Positions 42,885-52,987 of a stretch of 64,000 nt of DNA are shown piece by piece (the stretch's first letter is position 1; the number at the start of each line of letters is the position of its first letter). The notes beneath the pieces were generated by a model that ran no database searches, was not told the origin of the DNA, and saw nothing but the letters and a program-made list of their open reading frames with translations. Both the position numbers and the translations under genes were made by a program. The DNA is from Halorubrum xinjiangense (GTDB lineage: Archaea; Halobacteriota; Halobacteria; Halobacteriales; Haloferacaceae), in NCBI RefSeq assembly GCF_900102375.1, contig NZ_FNBO01000002.1, positions 248,001 through 312,000 of the forward strand. The letters are read 5' to 3'.

Positions 42885-43919
42885 CTATTCCCGCCCGTCC
42901 AGATCCATCGCCTCGGCCAGCAGCGCGTGCGAGTCGAGCGCGTCGTCGTGGTCCGGCACGGTGTGCTGGATCATCACCTCGTCGACGCCGACGCGGTCGG
43001 CCAGCTGCGCTAACAGCCCCGAAATCGTCTCCGGGCTCCCGGAGATCGACCGCGGCCACTCGTCGTCGTCGAGCGTCGCGGGCGTGGGCTCGGGCGCGCC
43101 GCCGAGCTCCTCGACCGCCTCCTCGACGGTCGGCGTCTCGTCGCCCAGCTCGCCGCGTTGCATCCGCCGGAACGTCGCCTCCGCGGGCGCGCGCCGCCGG
43201 GCCGCGGCCTCGTCCGTCTCCGCCGCGACCGCGTTGACCGCGACCATCCCGCGCGGCTCGTCGAGGCTCCCGGGCCCGTTCTCGGGGTCGAACGCCTCGC
43301 GGTACGCTGCGAACGCGCGCTCGGCGAACCCGGGGCGGATGAAGCCGGCGAAGCAGTAGCGGAGCCCTAGCTCCCCCGCGATCTCGCCGCTCGACGGGCT
43401 CGACCCCAACACCCACGGGACGGCCGGCCCCTCGGCCGATCCCGGCACCGAGAGGTCGGTATATGGGTGTTCGGCGGGGTAGGCGTCACGGAGGTGGTTC
43501 ACGACCGCGGTGACCCGCTCGCGGTGGTCCTCGTTCGGGTTCTCGACGCGGCGGTCGGTGCCGAGCGCGCGGTCGGACGCGGGCGAGCCGTTGGCGCGGC
43601 CCATCCCGAGGTCGACGCGGCCGGGGGCCAGGCCGTCGAGGACGCCGAACGACTCGGCCACCTTGAACGGGCTGTAGTGGTTCAAAAGGACCGCGCCCGA
43701 CCCGATCCGGATCGACTCCGTCGCGCCCGCGAGCCGCCCGAGCAGCACCTCGGGCGTGGTGCCCGCGAGGCGGTCGCTCATCCCGTGGTGTTCGGCGACC
43801 CAGAACCGCTCGTAGCCCAGTTGCTCGGCGTGGCGCGCGGCGTCGACCGTGTTCGCGAACGCGTCCGCCGCGGTGCCGCCACGGGGGACCGGCGAGAGGT
43901 CGACGACAGAGAGTTCCAT
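42885..43919 (-). CDS. luciferase-like (LLM) flavin-dependent monooxygenase
   Basis: 344 residues: a luciferase-like TIM-barrel pattern with LGYERFWVAEHHG (about 34-46), VLLNHYSPFKVAE and VDLGMGRANGSP (about 104-115). FMN/F420-type substrates are known for the family; haloarchaea often use F420. No clear cofactor-deciding motif was seen. It lies between copies C and D and is on the opposite strand to both. Confidence 0.87.
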   Translation of the reverse strand: MELSVVDLSPVPRGGTAADAFANTVDAARHAEQLGYERFWVAEHHGMSDRLAGTTPEVLLGRLAGATESIRIGSGAVLLNHYSPFKVAESFGVLDGLAPGRVDLGMGRANGSPASDRALGTDRRVENPNEDHRERVTAVVNHLRDAYPAEHPYTDLSVPGSAEGPAVPWVLGSSPSSGEIAGELGLRYCFAGFIRPGFAERAFAAYREAFDPENGPGSLDEPRGMVAVNAVAAETDEAAARRRAPAEATFRRMQRGELGDETPTVEEAVEELGGAPEPTPATLDDDEWPRSISGSPETISGLLAQLADRVGVDEVMIQHTVPDHDDALDSHALLAEAMDLDGRE

Positions 43920-43989
43920 ACCCCCGGTCGACGACTGACCCGGTTAACGGTTGGCTCGCCGGCGGGGTGTTCGGGGAATCGAAACTGAT

Positions 43990-44262
43990 CAGACGCGGTG
44001 GCGCGTGCCTGCGAGCGGCCGCCCCCGGCGGCCGCGAGTCAGCACGCGCGAGGGAGTCGCGAGCGCTTTTAAGCGCGAGCGACGAGGCTGGGGAGGCGTG
44101 AGGTGCGGTCGCTGTGCGGGGCGGGTGGGACTCAAAGGGGCAGCCGCGAGTCCTCCCGGCTGGGGCTTTGGCGGTCTTCGCCGCTCTTCAGTCAGCAGGC
44201 GTTTATAAGGGAACAGTTGGGTCTTGAAGTCCTTTCTCGTGTTTCGGTTCTCTATTTATAAG
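43990..44262 (+). repeat. structured intergenic element, copy D (short)
   Basis: Same core as C (CGGTGGCGCGTGCCTGCGAG with GCACGCGC). The second stem here is built of GTCGC...GCGAC around GCGCTT/AAGCGC. Then GAGGCTGGGGAGGCGTGAGG, GGGTGGGACTCAAAGGGGCAG, and a minimal third stem CAGCCG/CGGCTG with a 10-base loop (no insert), GGGGCTTTGG, two tail units with TTTATAA (near 44210 and 44255). No TATA-like box is visible at its 5' end, unlike the others. Confidence 0.85.
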
Positions 44263-44310
44263 CGCACAGCTACGCAAATAAAAGCGAAAAGAAACCGAAG
44301 AGACCGCGGC

Positions 44311-44487
44311 TCAGTTGTCGCCGGTCTTCGACTGCCACGCGTAGTCGCGCCGGGAGGCGGACTCGCCGAAGCCGCAGGAGGCGCAGCGCTCCTTTTTGAC
44401 GTGGTAGGACTTCTCGCCGCAGCGTCGACACTTCACGTGAACCGTCTTGTTCTTTTTCCCCTGCGAGGGCGTACCTGCTCCGGTCAT
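44311..44487 (-). CDS. rpl37e: 50S ribosomal protein L37e
   Basis: 58 residues ([14 protein letters not shown]...). The zinc ribbon is CRRCG and CASCG (about 20-24 and 35-39), followed by [11 protein letters not shown]. It overlaps the upstream Lsm gene by 4 bases (ATGA). Too short for many ORF filters. Its mRNA is read from the Lsm promoter. Confidence 0.95.
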   Translation of the reverse strand: MTGAGTPSQGKKNKTVHVKCRRCGEKSYHVKKERCASCGFGESASRRDYAWQSKTGDN

Positions 44488-44726
44488 GCTTTGATGGTGA
44501 CGACGTTATCGCCGCGTATAATCGTTGTGTCTTCGATCGCGACCGCGAACTCGCCGTCGAGATTGTCGTCGACGCGGTCGTCCACGTCGGCCTCGGGCTC
44601 GATGACGACGTTCATGTGCTGGTCGTAGCCGCCGAGGACGCCGTAGTACGTCGTGCCGTCCTTCAGGTGTACCGTCACCGGCTCCTCGAGCGACGCTTCG
44701 AGCACGTCGAGGGGTCGTCCACTCAT
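44484..44726 (-). CDS. lsm: archaeal Sm-like (Lsm) RNA-binding protein
   Basis: 80 residues. Sm1: [27 protein letters not shown] (about 18-42, in parts). Sm2: [12 protein letters not shown] (about 67-78). It forms a heptameric ring that binds U-rich RNA. The Lsm-L37e pair is an established archaeal operon and is coupled by ATGA overlap here. Confidence 0.95.
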   Translation of the reverse strand: MSGRPLDVLEASLEEPVTVHLKDGTTYYGVLGGYDQHMNVVIEPEADVDDRVDDNLDGEFAVAIEDTTIIRGDNVVTIKA

Positions 44727-44819
44727 TGTCCGTATCGCCGCCCCTCGCGGTAATAAAAATACCGGGACGCAGCCCCCGAGCCCGGCCAGCTTGACACGAA
44801 CCGGGTGACACGACCCGGC

Positions 44820-46184
44820 TCACCCCAGCCGCTCGCGGACGAACTCCGCCGCCGCCGGGACCGCGCTCGCGTACAGGGCGACGTACGTCAGACTCGCCTG
44901 CGTCCGCCGCGCGGAGCTGTACCCCTCCTCGACTCGGTCGGCGGCGTACCCGACCATCTCCAGCCCGGGCCGAACGAGCCGCGTCGCCAGCGGATCGCCG
45001 CCGTCGACGACCGCGCTCACCGCCGCTCGCGCCCGGTCCGCGGCCGACCGCACTGACGATTCCGTGGGGGTCTCCCGGTGCTCCCCGTCGCGGATCTCGC
45101 CGACGGCCGTCCGGAACGCGTCGATCTCGGCCAGCGCGATCCCGGACTCCACCACGGCGGTGGCGTGTTCGCCCGCATCGAATGCCCGCCTGACGTCGTC
45201 GACCGCCGACTCGACCCGAGTCTCGCTCGTGGCCGCCAACTCCTGTGCGACCGTGCCGCTCAGGTCCTCGTCGGCGAACGGCTCCTCGCCGCCGGTGCGC
45301 TCGCGGACGGCCGACCGCGTCCGGCTCACCGAGCCTCGCAGTCCCTCGGCGGCCGCGACCAGCGACGCCCACCGCGGCGCCGCGCCGTCGCGCCCGTCGA
45401 GGGACGCGTTCCGGAGCCCCTCGGCGTCGGCCGCGGCCGCCCCCGCGCGCTCGACGCGGGCGACTGCCTCGCCGGCGCGGAACGGCTCGGCGACGGGATC
45501 CCCGGGGTACGTCACGCGGGGCTCGACGTATCCCGCGCACTCCGCGAGCAGCGACTCGACGGGTTCGTACGCCAGCAGCGCCGTCGCGGGCGACTCGGCC
45601 CGGTACTCTAAACCGGCCGCGATCTCCGCGCGGTCGTCGCGGACCGCGCGGCGCCGCGCGGCCAGATCCGAGCGGTCGTCGACGCCGGTGGCCGCGCGGT
45701 ACGCGCCGCGGACCGCCGCGGCGTCCTCCCGGCGCCGGCGCCACGCGGCGAGGGCGTCGACCGGCCACTCGTCGGAGATCTCGGCGTCCGCGCGCCGACG
45801 CGCCTGCTCGCGGTCGTCGCCGATCGCCGCCGCGACCGCCGCGTTGGGGACGTCCGGCTCGGCCGGGACGTCGTCGAGCAGCTCGCGGGCCCGCGCCTCG
45901 TGGGCGTCCGCCAGAGACGCGGGGACGGTCGCCGGGAACGGCGACGCCGGCCACTCGGCCGACCCGACGGCGTCGGACGGGAGCGACGCCGTCGCCTCCG
46001 GACGCTCCTCGTCGCCGGTGAAGGGGAGCCCGGAGCAGCCGGCGAGCGCTGCCGCCCCCGCCGTCGCGACCCCGGCGAGGAACCGACGACGGGAAGGGGA
46101 TTCCCGGCTCGAACGCGACTCGCGGCTCGAACGCGACTCGCGGCTCGAACGCGACTCGGGCCGCGAACTTGATGCGCGACTCAC
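44820..46184 (-). CDS. secreted Tat lipoprotein with N-terminal SSRES repeats
   Basis: 454 residues. The signal peptide has RRRFLAG (Tat, about 33-39) and lipobox LAGC (about 49-53). Before it the N-region contains a SSRESR-type repeat from an 18-bp minisatellite. The mature part is helical and Ala/Glu/Arg-rich, with no catalytic motif seen. It overlaps the upstream lipoprotein gene by 4 bases. Function unknown, surface-anchored. Confidence 0.75.
   Translation of the reverse strand: MSRASSSRPESRSSRESRSSRESRSSRESPSRRRFLAGVATAGAAALAGCSGLPFTGDEERPEATASLPSDAVGSAEWPASPFPATVPASLADAHEARARELLDDVPAEPDVPNAAVAAAIGDDREQARRRADAEISDEWPVDALAAWRRRREDAAAVRGAYRAATGVDDRSDLAARRRAVRDDRAEIAAGLEYRAESPATALLAYEPVESLLAECAGYVEPRVTYPGDPVAEPFRAGEAVARVERAGAAAADAEGLRNASLDGRDGAAPRWASLVAAAEGLRGSVSRTRSAVRERTGGEEPFADEDLSGTVAQELAATSETRVESAVDDVRRAFDAGEHATAVVESGIALAEIDAFRTAVGEIRDGEHRETPTESSVRSAADRARAAVSAVVDGGDPLATRLVRPGLEMVGYAADRVEEGYSSARRTQASLTYVALYASAVPAAAEFVRERLG
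46095..46160. repeat. 18-bp minisatellite in the lipoprotein signal region
   Basis: The unit CGCGACTCGCGGCTCGAA is repeated about three times with small changes in 46095-46160. It adds SSRESR units ahead of the twin arginines. It remains in frame. Confidence 0.7.
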
Positions 46185-46834
46185 GCGCCATCACCGCCCG
46201 TCGCGGACGCCGACGCGTTGAAGACGGCCGGCGGTTCCCCCCGCCGGCAGGAGCTTCCCATGCCGCTTCCGCTCCCCATCGAGCGGTCGGCGGCGACGGG
46301 GATTCGGATCGCGAACCCGACGGTGTGCGTCTCGTCGGCGTCGCAGTCGACGTCCGCCGGGCGGTACGCCTGACAGAAGTCGGCGTGGGGGTGGAGGTCG
46401 CCGTCCGCGAGCTCGCCCGGCTCGACGGACACCGATCGGAGCCGGATCTCCCGACACGCACGCACGGGCATCGCGAGGAGGTACGCCGACGCCGACGCGA
46501 AGTCGGTCGCGGCGAGGAACGACCGAAGCCGCTCGCCGGCGTCCGTCTCGGCGAAGGTGAGCTCCGCGAGGTCCTCGTCCGCGACCAGCACGCGCCGCGT
46601 CTGCCGCCGCTGGCGCGCCGGTTCGTCGGCGGACAGCGACGGCAGTTCCTCACCCGACGCGACCAGCGCGCCGCCGCGCTCGTCGCGCGCCTTCTCCAAT
46701 TCGTACTCGTCGATCCGGCGCTCGTGTCGGCTCGGGTAGCTGTTCGACACGGTCTCGCTGCCGGCGCAGCCGGCCAGGGCGGCGATCCCTGACGCGGCCG
46801 CGAGGAGGGCTCGGCGGCGGGGAACGTCTGACAT
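46181..46834 (-). CDS. secreted Tat lipoprotein, unknown function
   Basis: 217 residues. Tat motif PRRRALL (about 5-11) and lipobox ALAGC (about 18-23). The mature part has three cysteines (ACREI, DFCQAY, DVDCD) and a SGSGMGSSC cluster. No enzymatic motif. First gene of the pair, upstream of 44820-46184. Confidence 0.75.
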   Translation of the reverse strand: MSDVPRRRALLAAASGIAALAGCAGSETVSNSYPSRHERRIDEYELEKARDERGGALVASGEELPSLSADEPARQRRQTRRVLVADEDLAELTFAETDAGERLRSFLAATDFASASAYLLAMPVRACREIRLRSVSVEPGELADGDLHPHADFCQAYRPADVDCDADETHTVGFAIRIPVAADRSMGSGSGMGSSCRRGEPPAVFNASASATGGDGA

Positions 46835-47115
46835 CGGCGGCGGTTCGACGGAGAGCGTGAAACGCTTTGCGGGACGCCCCCGGGTCGGGCCGTCGACGTC
46901 CGGTTCGGACGCGAACCGTCGTCGCGGAGCCGAACCCGGGAGTTTTTAACGCGCCCGGGAGTACAGCGATGTACCACACTCCCGCGGGACACGGTGAGTC
47001 GCGGCGACTCGGCCGTAGCGGGGCCTTCAACGACGCGCGGTAGGACGTAGCGCTGACGGCTCCTTGCGGGGTTTCAGTGACCGACGCCGACCACGGCGTC
47101 AGACACGCACACACC
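46835..47115. other. leader region upstream of RNase J, with possible short reading frame
   Basis: 281 bases. A TTTTTAAC box at 46943-46950 is a likely promoter. A short frame at 46969-47044 (MYHTPAGHGESRRLG..., 24 residues) precedes rnj; I cannot say if it is translated. There is no tRNA and no stable hairpin that I can define. Confidence 0.45.
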
Positions 47116-48468
47116 ATGGAAATCGAAATTGCGACACTCGGCGGTTACGAAGAGGTCGGTCGACAGATGACGGCGGTCCGCGCGGGCGAGGACATCGTCA
47201 TCTTCGACATGGGCCTGAACCTCAGTAAGGTCCTCATCCACGACAACGTGGAGACCGAGAGCATGCACAGCCTCGACCTGATCGACATGGGCGCCATCCC
47301 GGACGACCGGGTCATGAGCGAACTCGAGGGCGACGTCCAAGCGATCGTCCCCACCCACGGTCACCTCGACCACATCGCGGGGATCCCGAAGCTCGCCCAC
47401 CGGTACGACGCGCCAATCGTCTCCGCGCCGTACACGATCGAGTTAGTCCGCCAGCAGATCGAAGACGAGGGGAAGTTCCAGGTCGACAACGACCTCGTGA
47501 AGATGAAGCCGGGCGCCACGATGGCGATCGGCGACTCCGAGCAGGTCGAGATGGAGTTCGTCAACGTCACCCACTCCATCATCGACGCGATCAACCCGGT
47601 CCTCCACACGCCCGAGGGCGCGGTCGTCTACGGGCTCGACAAGCGCCTGGACCACGACCCCGTCATCGGTGACCCGATCGACATGGAGCGGTTCCGCGAG
47701 ATCGGCCGCCAGGACGAGGGCGTCCTCGCGTACATCGAGGACTGCACGAACGCCGGCCGGAAGGGCCGCACGCCCTCCGAGTCGTACGCGAAGAAACACG
47801 TCGAGGACACGCTGAAATCGATGGAGGACTACACCGGCGGCATCGTCGCCACCACGTTCTCCTCCCACATCGCCCGCGTGAAGACCCTCGTCGAGTACGC
47901 CCGCGAGATCGGCCGCCAGCCGGTCCTCCTCGGGCGCTCGATGGAGAAGTACTCGGGCACGGCCGAGCGGCTCGACTTCGTCGACTTCCAGGGCGACGTC
48001 GGCATGTACGGCCACCGCAAGTCCGTCGACCGCGCGTTCAAGCGCATCATGAAGGAGGGGAAGGGAAACTTCCTCCCCATCGTGACGGGCCACCAGGGCG
48101 AGCCGCGCGCAATGTTAACCCGGATGGGCCGCGGCGAGACCCCGTACGAAATCGACGACGGCGACAAGGTCGTCTTCAGCGCGAGCGTCATCCCGGAGCC
48201 GACCAACGAGGGGCAGCGCTACCAGAGCGAGCAGCTGCTCCGGATGCAGGGCGCGCGCCTCTACGACGACATCCACGTCTCCGGCCACCTCCGCGAGGAG
48301 GGCCACTACGAGATGCTCCAGGCGCTCCAGCCGCAGCACCTCATCCCCGGCCACCAGACGCTGGAGGGGCGCTCGCCGTACGTGAACCTCGCGACATCGC
48401 AGGGGTACAAGCTCGGACGTGACGTCCACGTCACGCAGAACGGGTCCACCATCCAGCTCGTCGAATGA
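47116..48468 (+). CDS. rnj: archaeal RNase J (beta-CASP metallo-beta-lactamase)
   Basis: 450 residues from ATG 47116 ([10 protein letters not shown]). The metal motif [10 protein letters not shown] (about 88-97, HxHxDH) is present. The beta-CASP part has [10 protein letters not shown] (about 250) and [12 protein letters not shown] (about 325). It ends with [12 protein letters not shown] and [13 protein letters not shown] 5'-3' exoribonuclease/endonuclease. The start was placed past an upstream in-frame ATG because the family begins with the strand EIEIATLGG. Overlaps idsA by 4 bases. Confidence 0.95.
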   Translation: MEIEIATLGGYEEVGRQMTAVRAGEDIVIFDMGLNLSKVLIHDNVETESMHSLDLIDMGAIPDDRVMSELEGDVQAIVPTHGHLDHIAGIPKLAHRYDAPIVSAPYTIELVRQQIEDEGKFQVDNDLVKMKPGATMAIGDSEQVEMEFVNVTHSIIDAINPVLHTPEGAVVYGLDKRLDHDPVIGDPIDMERFREIGRQDEGVLAYIEDCTNAGRKGRTPSESYAKKHVEDTLKSMEDYTGGIVATTFSSHIARVKTLVEYAREIGRQPVLLGRSMEKYSGTAERLDFVDFQGDVGMYGHRKSVDRAFKRIMKEGKGNFLPIVTGHQGEPRAMLTRMGRGETPYEIDDGDKVVFSASVIPEPTNEGQRYQSEQLLRMQGARLYDDIHVSGHLREEGHYEMLQALQPQHLIPGHQTLEGRSPYVNLATSQGYKLGRDVHVTQNGSTIQLVE

Positions 48469-49511
48469 CGAGCGAGACGAAGGAGGCGCGGGTGCTCGAC
48501 GCCATCCGCGAGCGGCGTGACCTCGTCAACGCCGCTATCGACGAGGAGCTGCCAGTCCAGGAGCCCGAGCGCCTGTACGAGGCGACGCGGTACATCCTCG
48601 AAGCGGGCGGGAAGCGACTCCGACCGACGGTGACGACGCTGGCCGCGGAGGCGGTCACCGGCACCGAGCCGATGGGCGGCGACTTCCGCGCGTTTCCGTC
48701 GCTCGACGGCGACGCGGTCGACGTGATGCGGGCCGCGGTCGCCATCGAGGTGATCCAGTCGTTCACGCTGATCCACGACGACATCATGGACGAAGACGAC
48801 CTGCGTCGGGGCGTCCCCGCGGTCCACGAGGCGTACGACGTCTCGACGGCGATCCTCGCGGGCGACACGCTCTACTCGAAGGCGTTCGAGTTCATGACCG
48901 AGACGGGCGCGGACCCCCAACACGGGCTCGAAGCGATGCGGATGCTCGCGTCGACCTGTACCGAGATCTGCGAGGGGCAGGCGCTCGACGTCGCCTTCGA
49001 GAGCCGCGACGACATCCTCCCCGACGAGTACCTGGAGATGGTCGAGCTGAAGACCGCGGTGCTGTACGGCGCGTCCGCTGCGACGCCCGCCCTCCTCCTC
49101 GGCGCCGACGAGGAGGTCGTCGACGCCCTCTACCAGTACGGGATCGACTCCGGGCGCGCGTTCCAGATCCAAGACGACGTGCTCGATCTGACCGTTCCCT
49201 CGGAGGATCTCGGCAAGCAGCGCGGCTCCGACCTCGTGGAGGGGAAGGAGACGCTGATCACCCTCCACGCCCGCCAGCAGGGGGTCGACGTGGACGGCCT
49301 CGTCGACGCCGACACGCCCGCGGAGGTGACCGAGGCGGCCATCGACGACGCGGTGGCGGCGTTAGAGGACGTCGGCTCCATCGAGTACGCCCGCGAGACC
49401 GCCGCGGACCTCACCGAGCGGTCGAAAGAGCACCTCGAGATCCTTCCCCAGAGCGGATCGCGGAGCCTGCTCGAAGACCTCGCGGACTACCTCATCGTCC
49501 GCGGCTACTGA
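48465..49511 (+). CDS. idsA: geranylgeranyl diphosphate synthase
   Basis: 348 residues. The first Asp-rich motif [10 protein letters not shown] (about 103-112) and second [11 protein letters not shown] (about 230-240) fit a trans-prenyl synthase. The KR upstream (GGKRLRPTV) completes the active site. It makes the C20 chain for archaeal membrane lipids. The start overlaps the RNase J stop; this pairing is seen in several archaea. Confidence 0.95.
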   Translation: MTSETKEARVLDAIRERRDLVNAAIDEELPVQEPERLYEATRYILEAGGKRLRPTVTTLAAEAVTGTEPMGGDFRAFPSLDGDAVDVMRAAVAIEVIQSFTLIHDDIMDEDDLRRGVPAVHEAYDVSTAILAGDTLYSKAFEFMTETGADPQHGLEAMRMLASTCTEICEGQALDVAFESRDDILPDEYLEMVELKTAVLYGASAATPALLLGADEEVVDALYQYGIDSGRAFQIQDDVLDLTVPSEDLGKQRGSDLVEGKETLITLHARQQGVDVDGLVDADTPAEVTEAAIDDAVAALEDVGSIEYARETAADLTERSKEHLEILPQSGSRSLLEDLADYLIVRGY

Positions 49512-49653
49512 GCGGTTCGACCCGATCAGATGGGCCGTCAGCGGGACGGCCCTGGCGACGGCCGTTAGCGGGAGGGCCCCGGCAACAGGGTCGACACCGG
49601 CGGTCCGGGCCGCGACGGACACCGCTTTACCCCCGGCGCGCGTTCGGTCGACC

Positions 49654-50568
49654 GTGTCACGGTACCGAGACGTCGCGCTGTTCCTCCTCCTCGCCCTGCT
49701 GTGGGGCGGGTCCTTCGTCGCCATCGAGGTCGGCCTCGACTACTACCCGCCGGTGTTGTACGCCGCCTACCGGTTCGACGTGGCCGCGCTGGCGCTGATC
49801 TCGTACGTCTTGATCACGCAGGACGGCCCGTTTCCGCGGACGCGCGGCGACCTCGCCGCGATCGGGTTCAGCGGCGGACTCTCGGTGGCCGCGAACAACT
49901 CGCTGCTGTTCGTCGGCCAGCAGTATACCACGAGCGGCATTGCCTCGATCACCTACAGCCTCGTCCCCATCGCGACCGCGGCGGTCGCGGCCGTCTGGAT
50001 CGGCGGCGCCGGCCTCGACGCGCGCGGCGCGGTCGGCGTCGTCCTCGCGTTCCTCGGCGTGGGGCTCGTCGCGCAGCCGGACCCCGCGAACCTCGGCGGG
50101 GGCGTCGCGGTCGGCGTCGGGCTGATCGCGGTCGGCGTCGTCGCCGTCGCGGTGGGCAGCGTCGGCCTCCGGACCGTGGAGACGTCGTTCTCCAGCGTCG
50201 CGCTCACCGGGTGGGCGATGGGGTTCGGCGCGCTCGCCATCCACGCGCTCAGCCTCGGGCTGGGCGAGAGCCAGCGGCTCCCCGCCGCGGCGCCGCGCGC
50301 GCTCGTCGCGCTGGCGTTCCTCGGGCTGCTCTCGTCGGCGGTGGCGTACACCATCTACTTCACGCTGCTCGACCGGCTCGGCCCCTTCGAGATCAACCTC
50401 GTCTCCTACGTCGTGCCGGTCGTCGCCACCGTCGCGGGCGCCCTGCTGCTCGCCGAGCCGGTGACGGCGTACACCGTCGCGGGATTCGCCGTCATCGTCC
50501 TCGGCTTCGGGCTGTTGAAACGGCGCGAGATCGCCGACGCGGCCGCCGGGATCCGGTTCCCGGGGTAG
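49654..50568 (+). CDS. EamA-family DMT transporter
   Basis: 304 residues, GTG start. Ten hydrophobic segments in two repeats, with AYRFDVAALALISY and LLWGGSFVAIEVGLDY near the N-terminus, and FEINLVSYVVPVVATVAG in the second EamA repeat. A drug/metabolite exporter; substrate unknown. The 142-base region upstream contains a GACGGCC-type GC repeat only. Confidence 0.88.
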   Translation: MSRYRDVALFLLLALLWGGSFVAIEVGLDYYPPVLYAAYRFDVAALALISYVLITQDGPFPRTRGDLAAIGFSGGLSVAANNSLLFVGQQYTTSGIASITYSLVPIATAAVAAVWIGGAGLDARGAVGVVLAFLGVGLVAQPDPANLGGGVAVGVGLIAVGVVAVAVGSVGLRTVETSFSSVALTGWAMGFGALAIHALSLGLGESQRLPAAAPRALVALAFLGLLSSAVAYTIYFTLLDRLGPFEINLVSYVVPVVATVAGALLLAEPVTAYTVAGFAVIVLGFGLLKRREIADAAAGIRFPG

Positions 50569-50605
50569 GAGAGTCGCGGCAGCGCCGGTCCCGACCGAGC
50601 GTCGG

Positions 50606-51685
50606 CTACGCCGTCGCGTTCCCGGCCGGATCCGTCTCGTTCCCCGACGGGTCGGTCGGCTCGGGCGGCGGCGTCGACCCGCCCGGCGGGACCGCGCCCC
50701 CCGGCGGCGCCGCGCCGCCCGGGCCGGTTGGCGACCCGAACGACGCGTCGGGGCTCTCGCCCGTCACGAGGAAGTCCGCGACGTTGCCGATCAGGATGCC
50801 GTTATCCGCGCGGTCGGCGTTCTCCGGTTCGAGGAAACTCGAATCGCCGAGCACCGCGAGCGAGTCGCTCCGGACCGCAACGCCGTACGAGCCGGTCTCG
50901 CGGGTCGTCGACAGCCGCGACGTCTCCGGGGTGGCGAGCGTCGCCGAGCCGTCGGCGGTCCCGACAGGCGCGGCGCCGCGGAAGACGACCTCCTCGACGC
51001 CCTCCGTCAGCGCTCCCGAGCCGGTCGGCTCGACGAACACGCTGAGGTAGTTCGCGTCGTTGTTCTCCATGTCGTACACGTAGCCCGCCTCGCCGTAGAC
51101 GCCGAACGGCGAGCCGAAGTCGGTGAGCGCGCCGGCGGCGCCGGGGTCGCTCGTCACGAGCGTCCGGCCGCCGGCGTCGACGAACGTCTCGACCGCGTCG
51201 GCGTCGGTCGCCGACAGCGCGCCGGGGTTCGTGGTGACGAACGCGTCCGCGTCCGAGAGCATCGACGGCAGCGGCTCCGACCCCACGGCCCCGCCGTAGA
51301 ACCGGACCTCGTGGCCGTTCTCGACGAGCGCCGCGGTGAGCGGCGCGACGCCGCGCCGGACGCCGCCGAGCGCCCCGACGTCCGCCTCCGCGGGCGCGTC
51401 GCGGTCCTCGATCGGCAGGATCGACGTGCCGCCGCCGGGTCCGGCCGCCCCGCCGCCGAGGTGGACGACCACCGTGTTCGACGGCTCGCTGCTCTCCATC
51501 TCGACCTCGCCGCCCTCGCTGGCCGTCTCCGGCTCGACCGCGTCCGCCTGCCAGTGGTCGTCCGCGACCGCGTCGGTCTCGGGCGGCGCGTCGTCGAGGA
51601 CGACTCCCCCAACGGCGGCGACGCCGACGATAGCGAGGAAGACCAGCGCGAAGGCGCCGATCGTCGTTCGCAGGTCGACGCTCAT
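50606..51685 (-). CDS. DUF4350-type membrane-anchored protein
   Basis: 359 residues. One N-terminal membrane helix (about 8-30), then a glutamine-amidotransferase-like fold with VRFYGGAVGSEPLPSMLSDADAFVTTNPGAL and RTLVTSDPGA. The C-terminus is a Gly/Pro repeat (GGAAPPGGAVPPGGSTPP). It overlaps sppA (ATGA). DUF4350 is a guess from layout. It is likely to face outward. Confidence 0.6.
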   Translation of the reverse strand: MSVDLRTTIGAFALVFLAIVGVAAVGGVVLDDAPPETDAVADDHWQADAVEPETASEGGEVEMESSEPSNTVVVHLGGGAAGPGGGTSILPIEDRDAPAEADVGALGGVRRGVAPLTAALVENGHEVRFYGGAVGSEPLPSMLSDADAFVTTNPGALSATDADAVETFVDAGGRTLVTSDPGAAGALTDFGSPFGVYGEAGYVYDMENNDANYLSVFVEPTGSGALTEGVEEVVFRGAAPVGTADGSATLATPETSRLSTTRETGSYGVAVRSDSLAVLGDSSFLEPENADRADNGILIGNVADFLVTGESPDASFGSPTGPGGAAPPGGAVPPGGSTPPPEPTDPSGNETDPAGNATA

Positions 51686-52830
51686 GCGCCGTCACCCCCG
51701 TTCGCCGCGGCCGAGCCCTCGTCGCTCGTCGCGTCTCCGTCGCCGCCGGTCGTCGTCCCTGCGACGGCCTCGCCGCCGTCCGCGGTCGGTCGCCCGGTGT
51801 AGCTCGTCATCTCGACGTTGTCGCCGACGGTCTCGTCCCACGCCGCCGGCGCGACCGCGAGAATGAGTCCGTCGCCGAGCGTCTCCTCGGAGTCGTCGGC
51901 GACGACGACCGTCCCATCGTCCCGCTCCAACAGCGGGATGCCGCCGGGTACGGGGCTCTCCGTGCGCCGCGTGTCGACCTCGTAGTCGTCGATCTCCGCC
52001 TCCGTGGCGGCGTCGGCGACCGCGCCGTCGACGAAGCCGAACTCGTCGGCGAAGCCGTTCTCGACGGCCTCGGTACCGAGGTAGGCGTCGGCGTGGGCGA
52101 TCGCCTCGCGGTCGAGTTCGATCTCATCGCCGCGCTGCTCGATCACGTTCTCGACGAAGAGGTTCGCGAGCGTCTGTCGGCGCTCGCGCTGGGTGTCCGG
52201 ATCGCCGCCGGCCTTATCCGGGCCGGTCGTCCCCGCGTTCGGGCCGTTCGGGGCCGGCGCGGTGCCGGCCACGCCGACGCTGCCGACCGCCTGGGCGGAG
52301 GGCGCGACGTAGATCCGGTCGGCGGGCGCGATAGCGAGGTAGGCGCCGGACGCGCCGAGCGTGTCGACGGCGGCGTACACCGGCATCACCGACGCGGTGC
52401 GGTCGACCGCGGCGTACATCCGCTCGCTCTGCGCGGGCAGGCCGCCCCCGCTGTCGACCTCCAGCACGACCGCCTCGATCGAGTCGTTCGTGCGGGCGTC
52501 GCGGAGGTTGTCCTCGACGTGTTGTGCCGTCGCCGAGTCGATGGTGCCGTCGATCTCGATCACGGCGACCGTCCCGTCGGGCCCCGTCACGGCGCCGTAC
52601 ACGCCGGGTGCGACCAGCAGCCCCGCGGCCACCGCGAGGACCGCGGCGACGCCGATCGCGTGCCGGGTCTCGATTCGGTCGAGGAACGACCCGGACGCGT
52701 CGTCCGCGGCCGGTCGCTCGGTCGGTGTCCGCTGTCGGTCGGTCGCCGTCGGCGATCGATCCGGGCTCGTCGCCTCCGTGCCATCCGTCGGTTCGTCGGG
52801 AGTCCTCGGAGGCGAGTCCCCGGAACTCAT
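51682..52830 (-). CDS. sppA: SppA-type signal peptide peptidase (S49)
   Basis: 382 residues. One membrane helix (about 53-77), then an S49 core with VLEVDSGGGLPAQSERMYAAV and DTLGASGAYLAIAPADRIY, where S161 approximately is the nucleophile in GASGAY. A Lys partner is expected upstream in the fold but I could not pick it with certainty. It degrades cleaved signal peptides in the membrane. Overlaps the DUF4350-like gene downstream. Confidence 0.85.
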   Translation of the reverse strand: MSSGDSPPRTPDEPTDGTEATSPDRSPTATDRQRTPTERPAADDASGSFLDRIETRHAIGVAAVLAVAAGLLVAPGVYGAVTGPDGTVAVIEIDGTIDSATAQHVEDNLRDARTNDSIEAVVLEVDSGGGLPAQSERMYAAVDRTASVMPVYAAVDTLGASGAYLAIAPADRIYVAPSAQAVGSVGVAGTAPAPNGPNAGTTGPDKAGGDPDTQRERRQTLANLFVENVIEQRGDEIELDREAIAHADAYLGTEAVENGFADEFGFVDGAVADAATEAEIDDYEVDTRRTESPVPGGIPLLERDDGTVVVADDSEETLGDGLILAVAPAAWDETVGDNVEMTSYTGRPTADGGEAVAGTTTGGDGDATSDEGSAAANGGDGA

Positions 52831-52987
52831 CGACTCGTCCTCGTTCGATACGGCTGTCGTGGCGTGTGGTCTGTCGTCGTCATCGTGGGTTCGCTCGCGT
52901 GTCGGTCACTGGTCGATACGTCCGCGTCGTACTCGCGGTCGACGGCGTCGCTCTCACGGCTGGCACTCTCGCGGTCGACGGCGTCGC

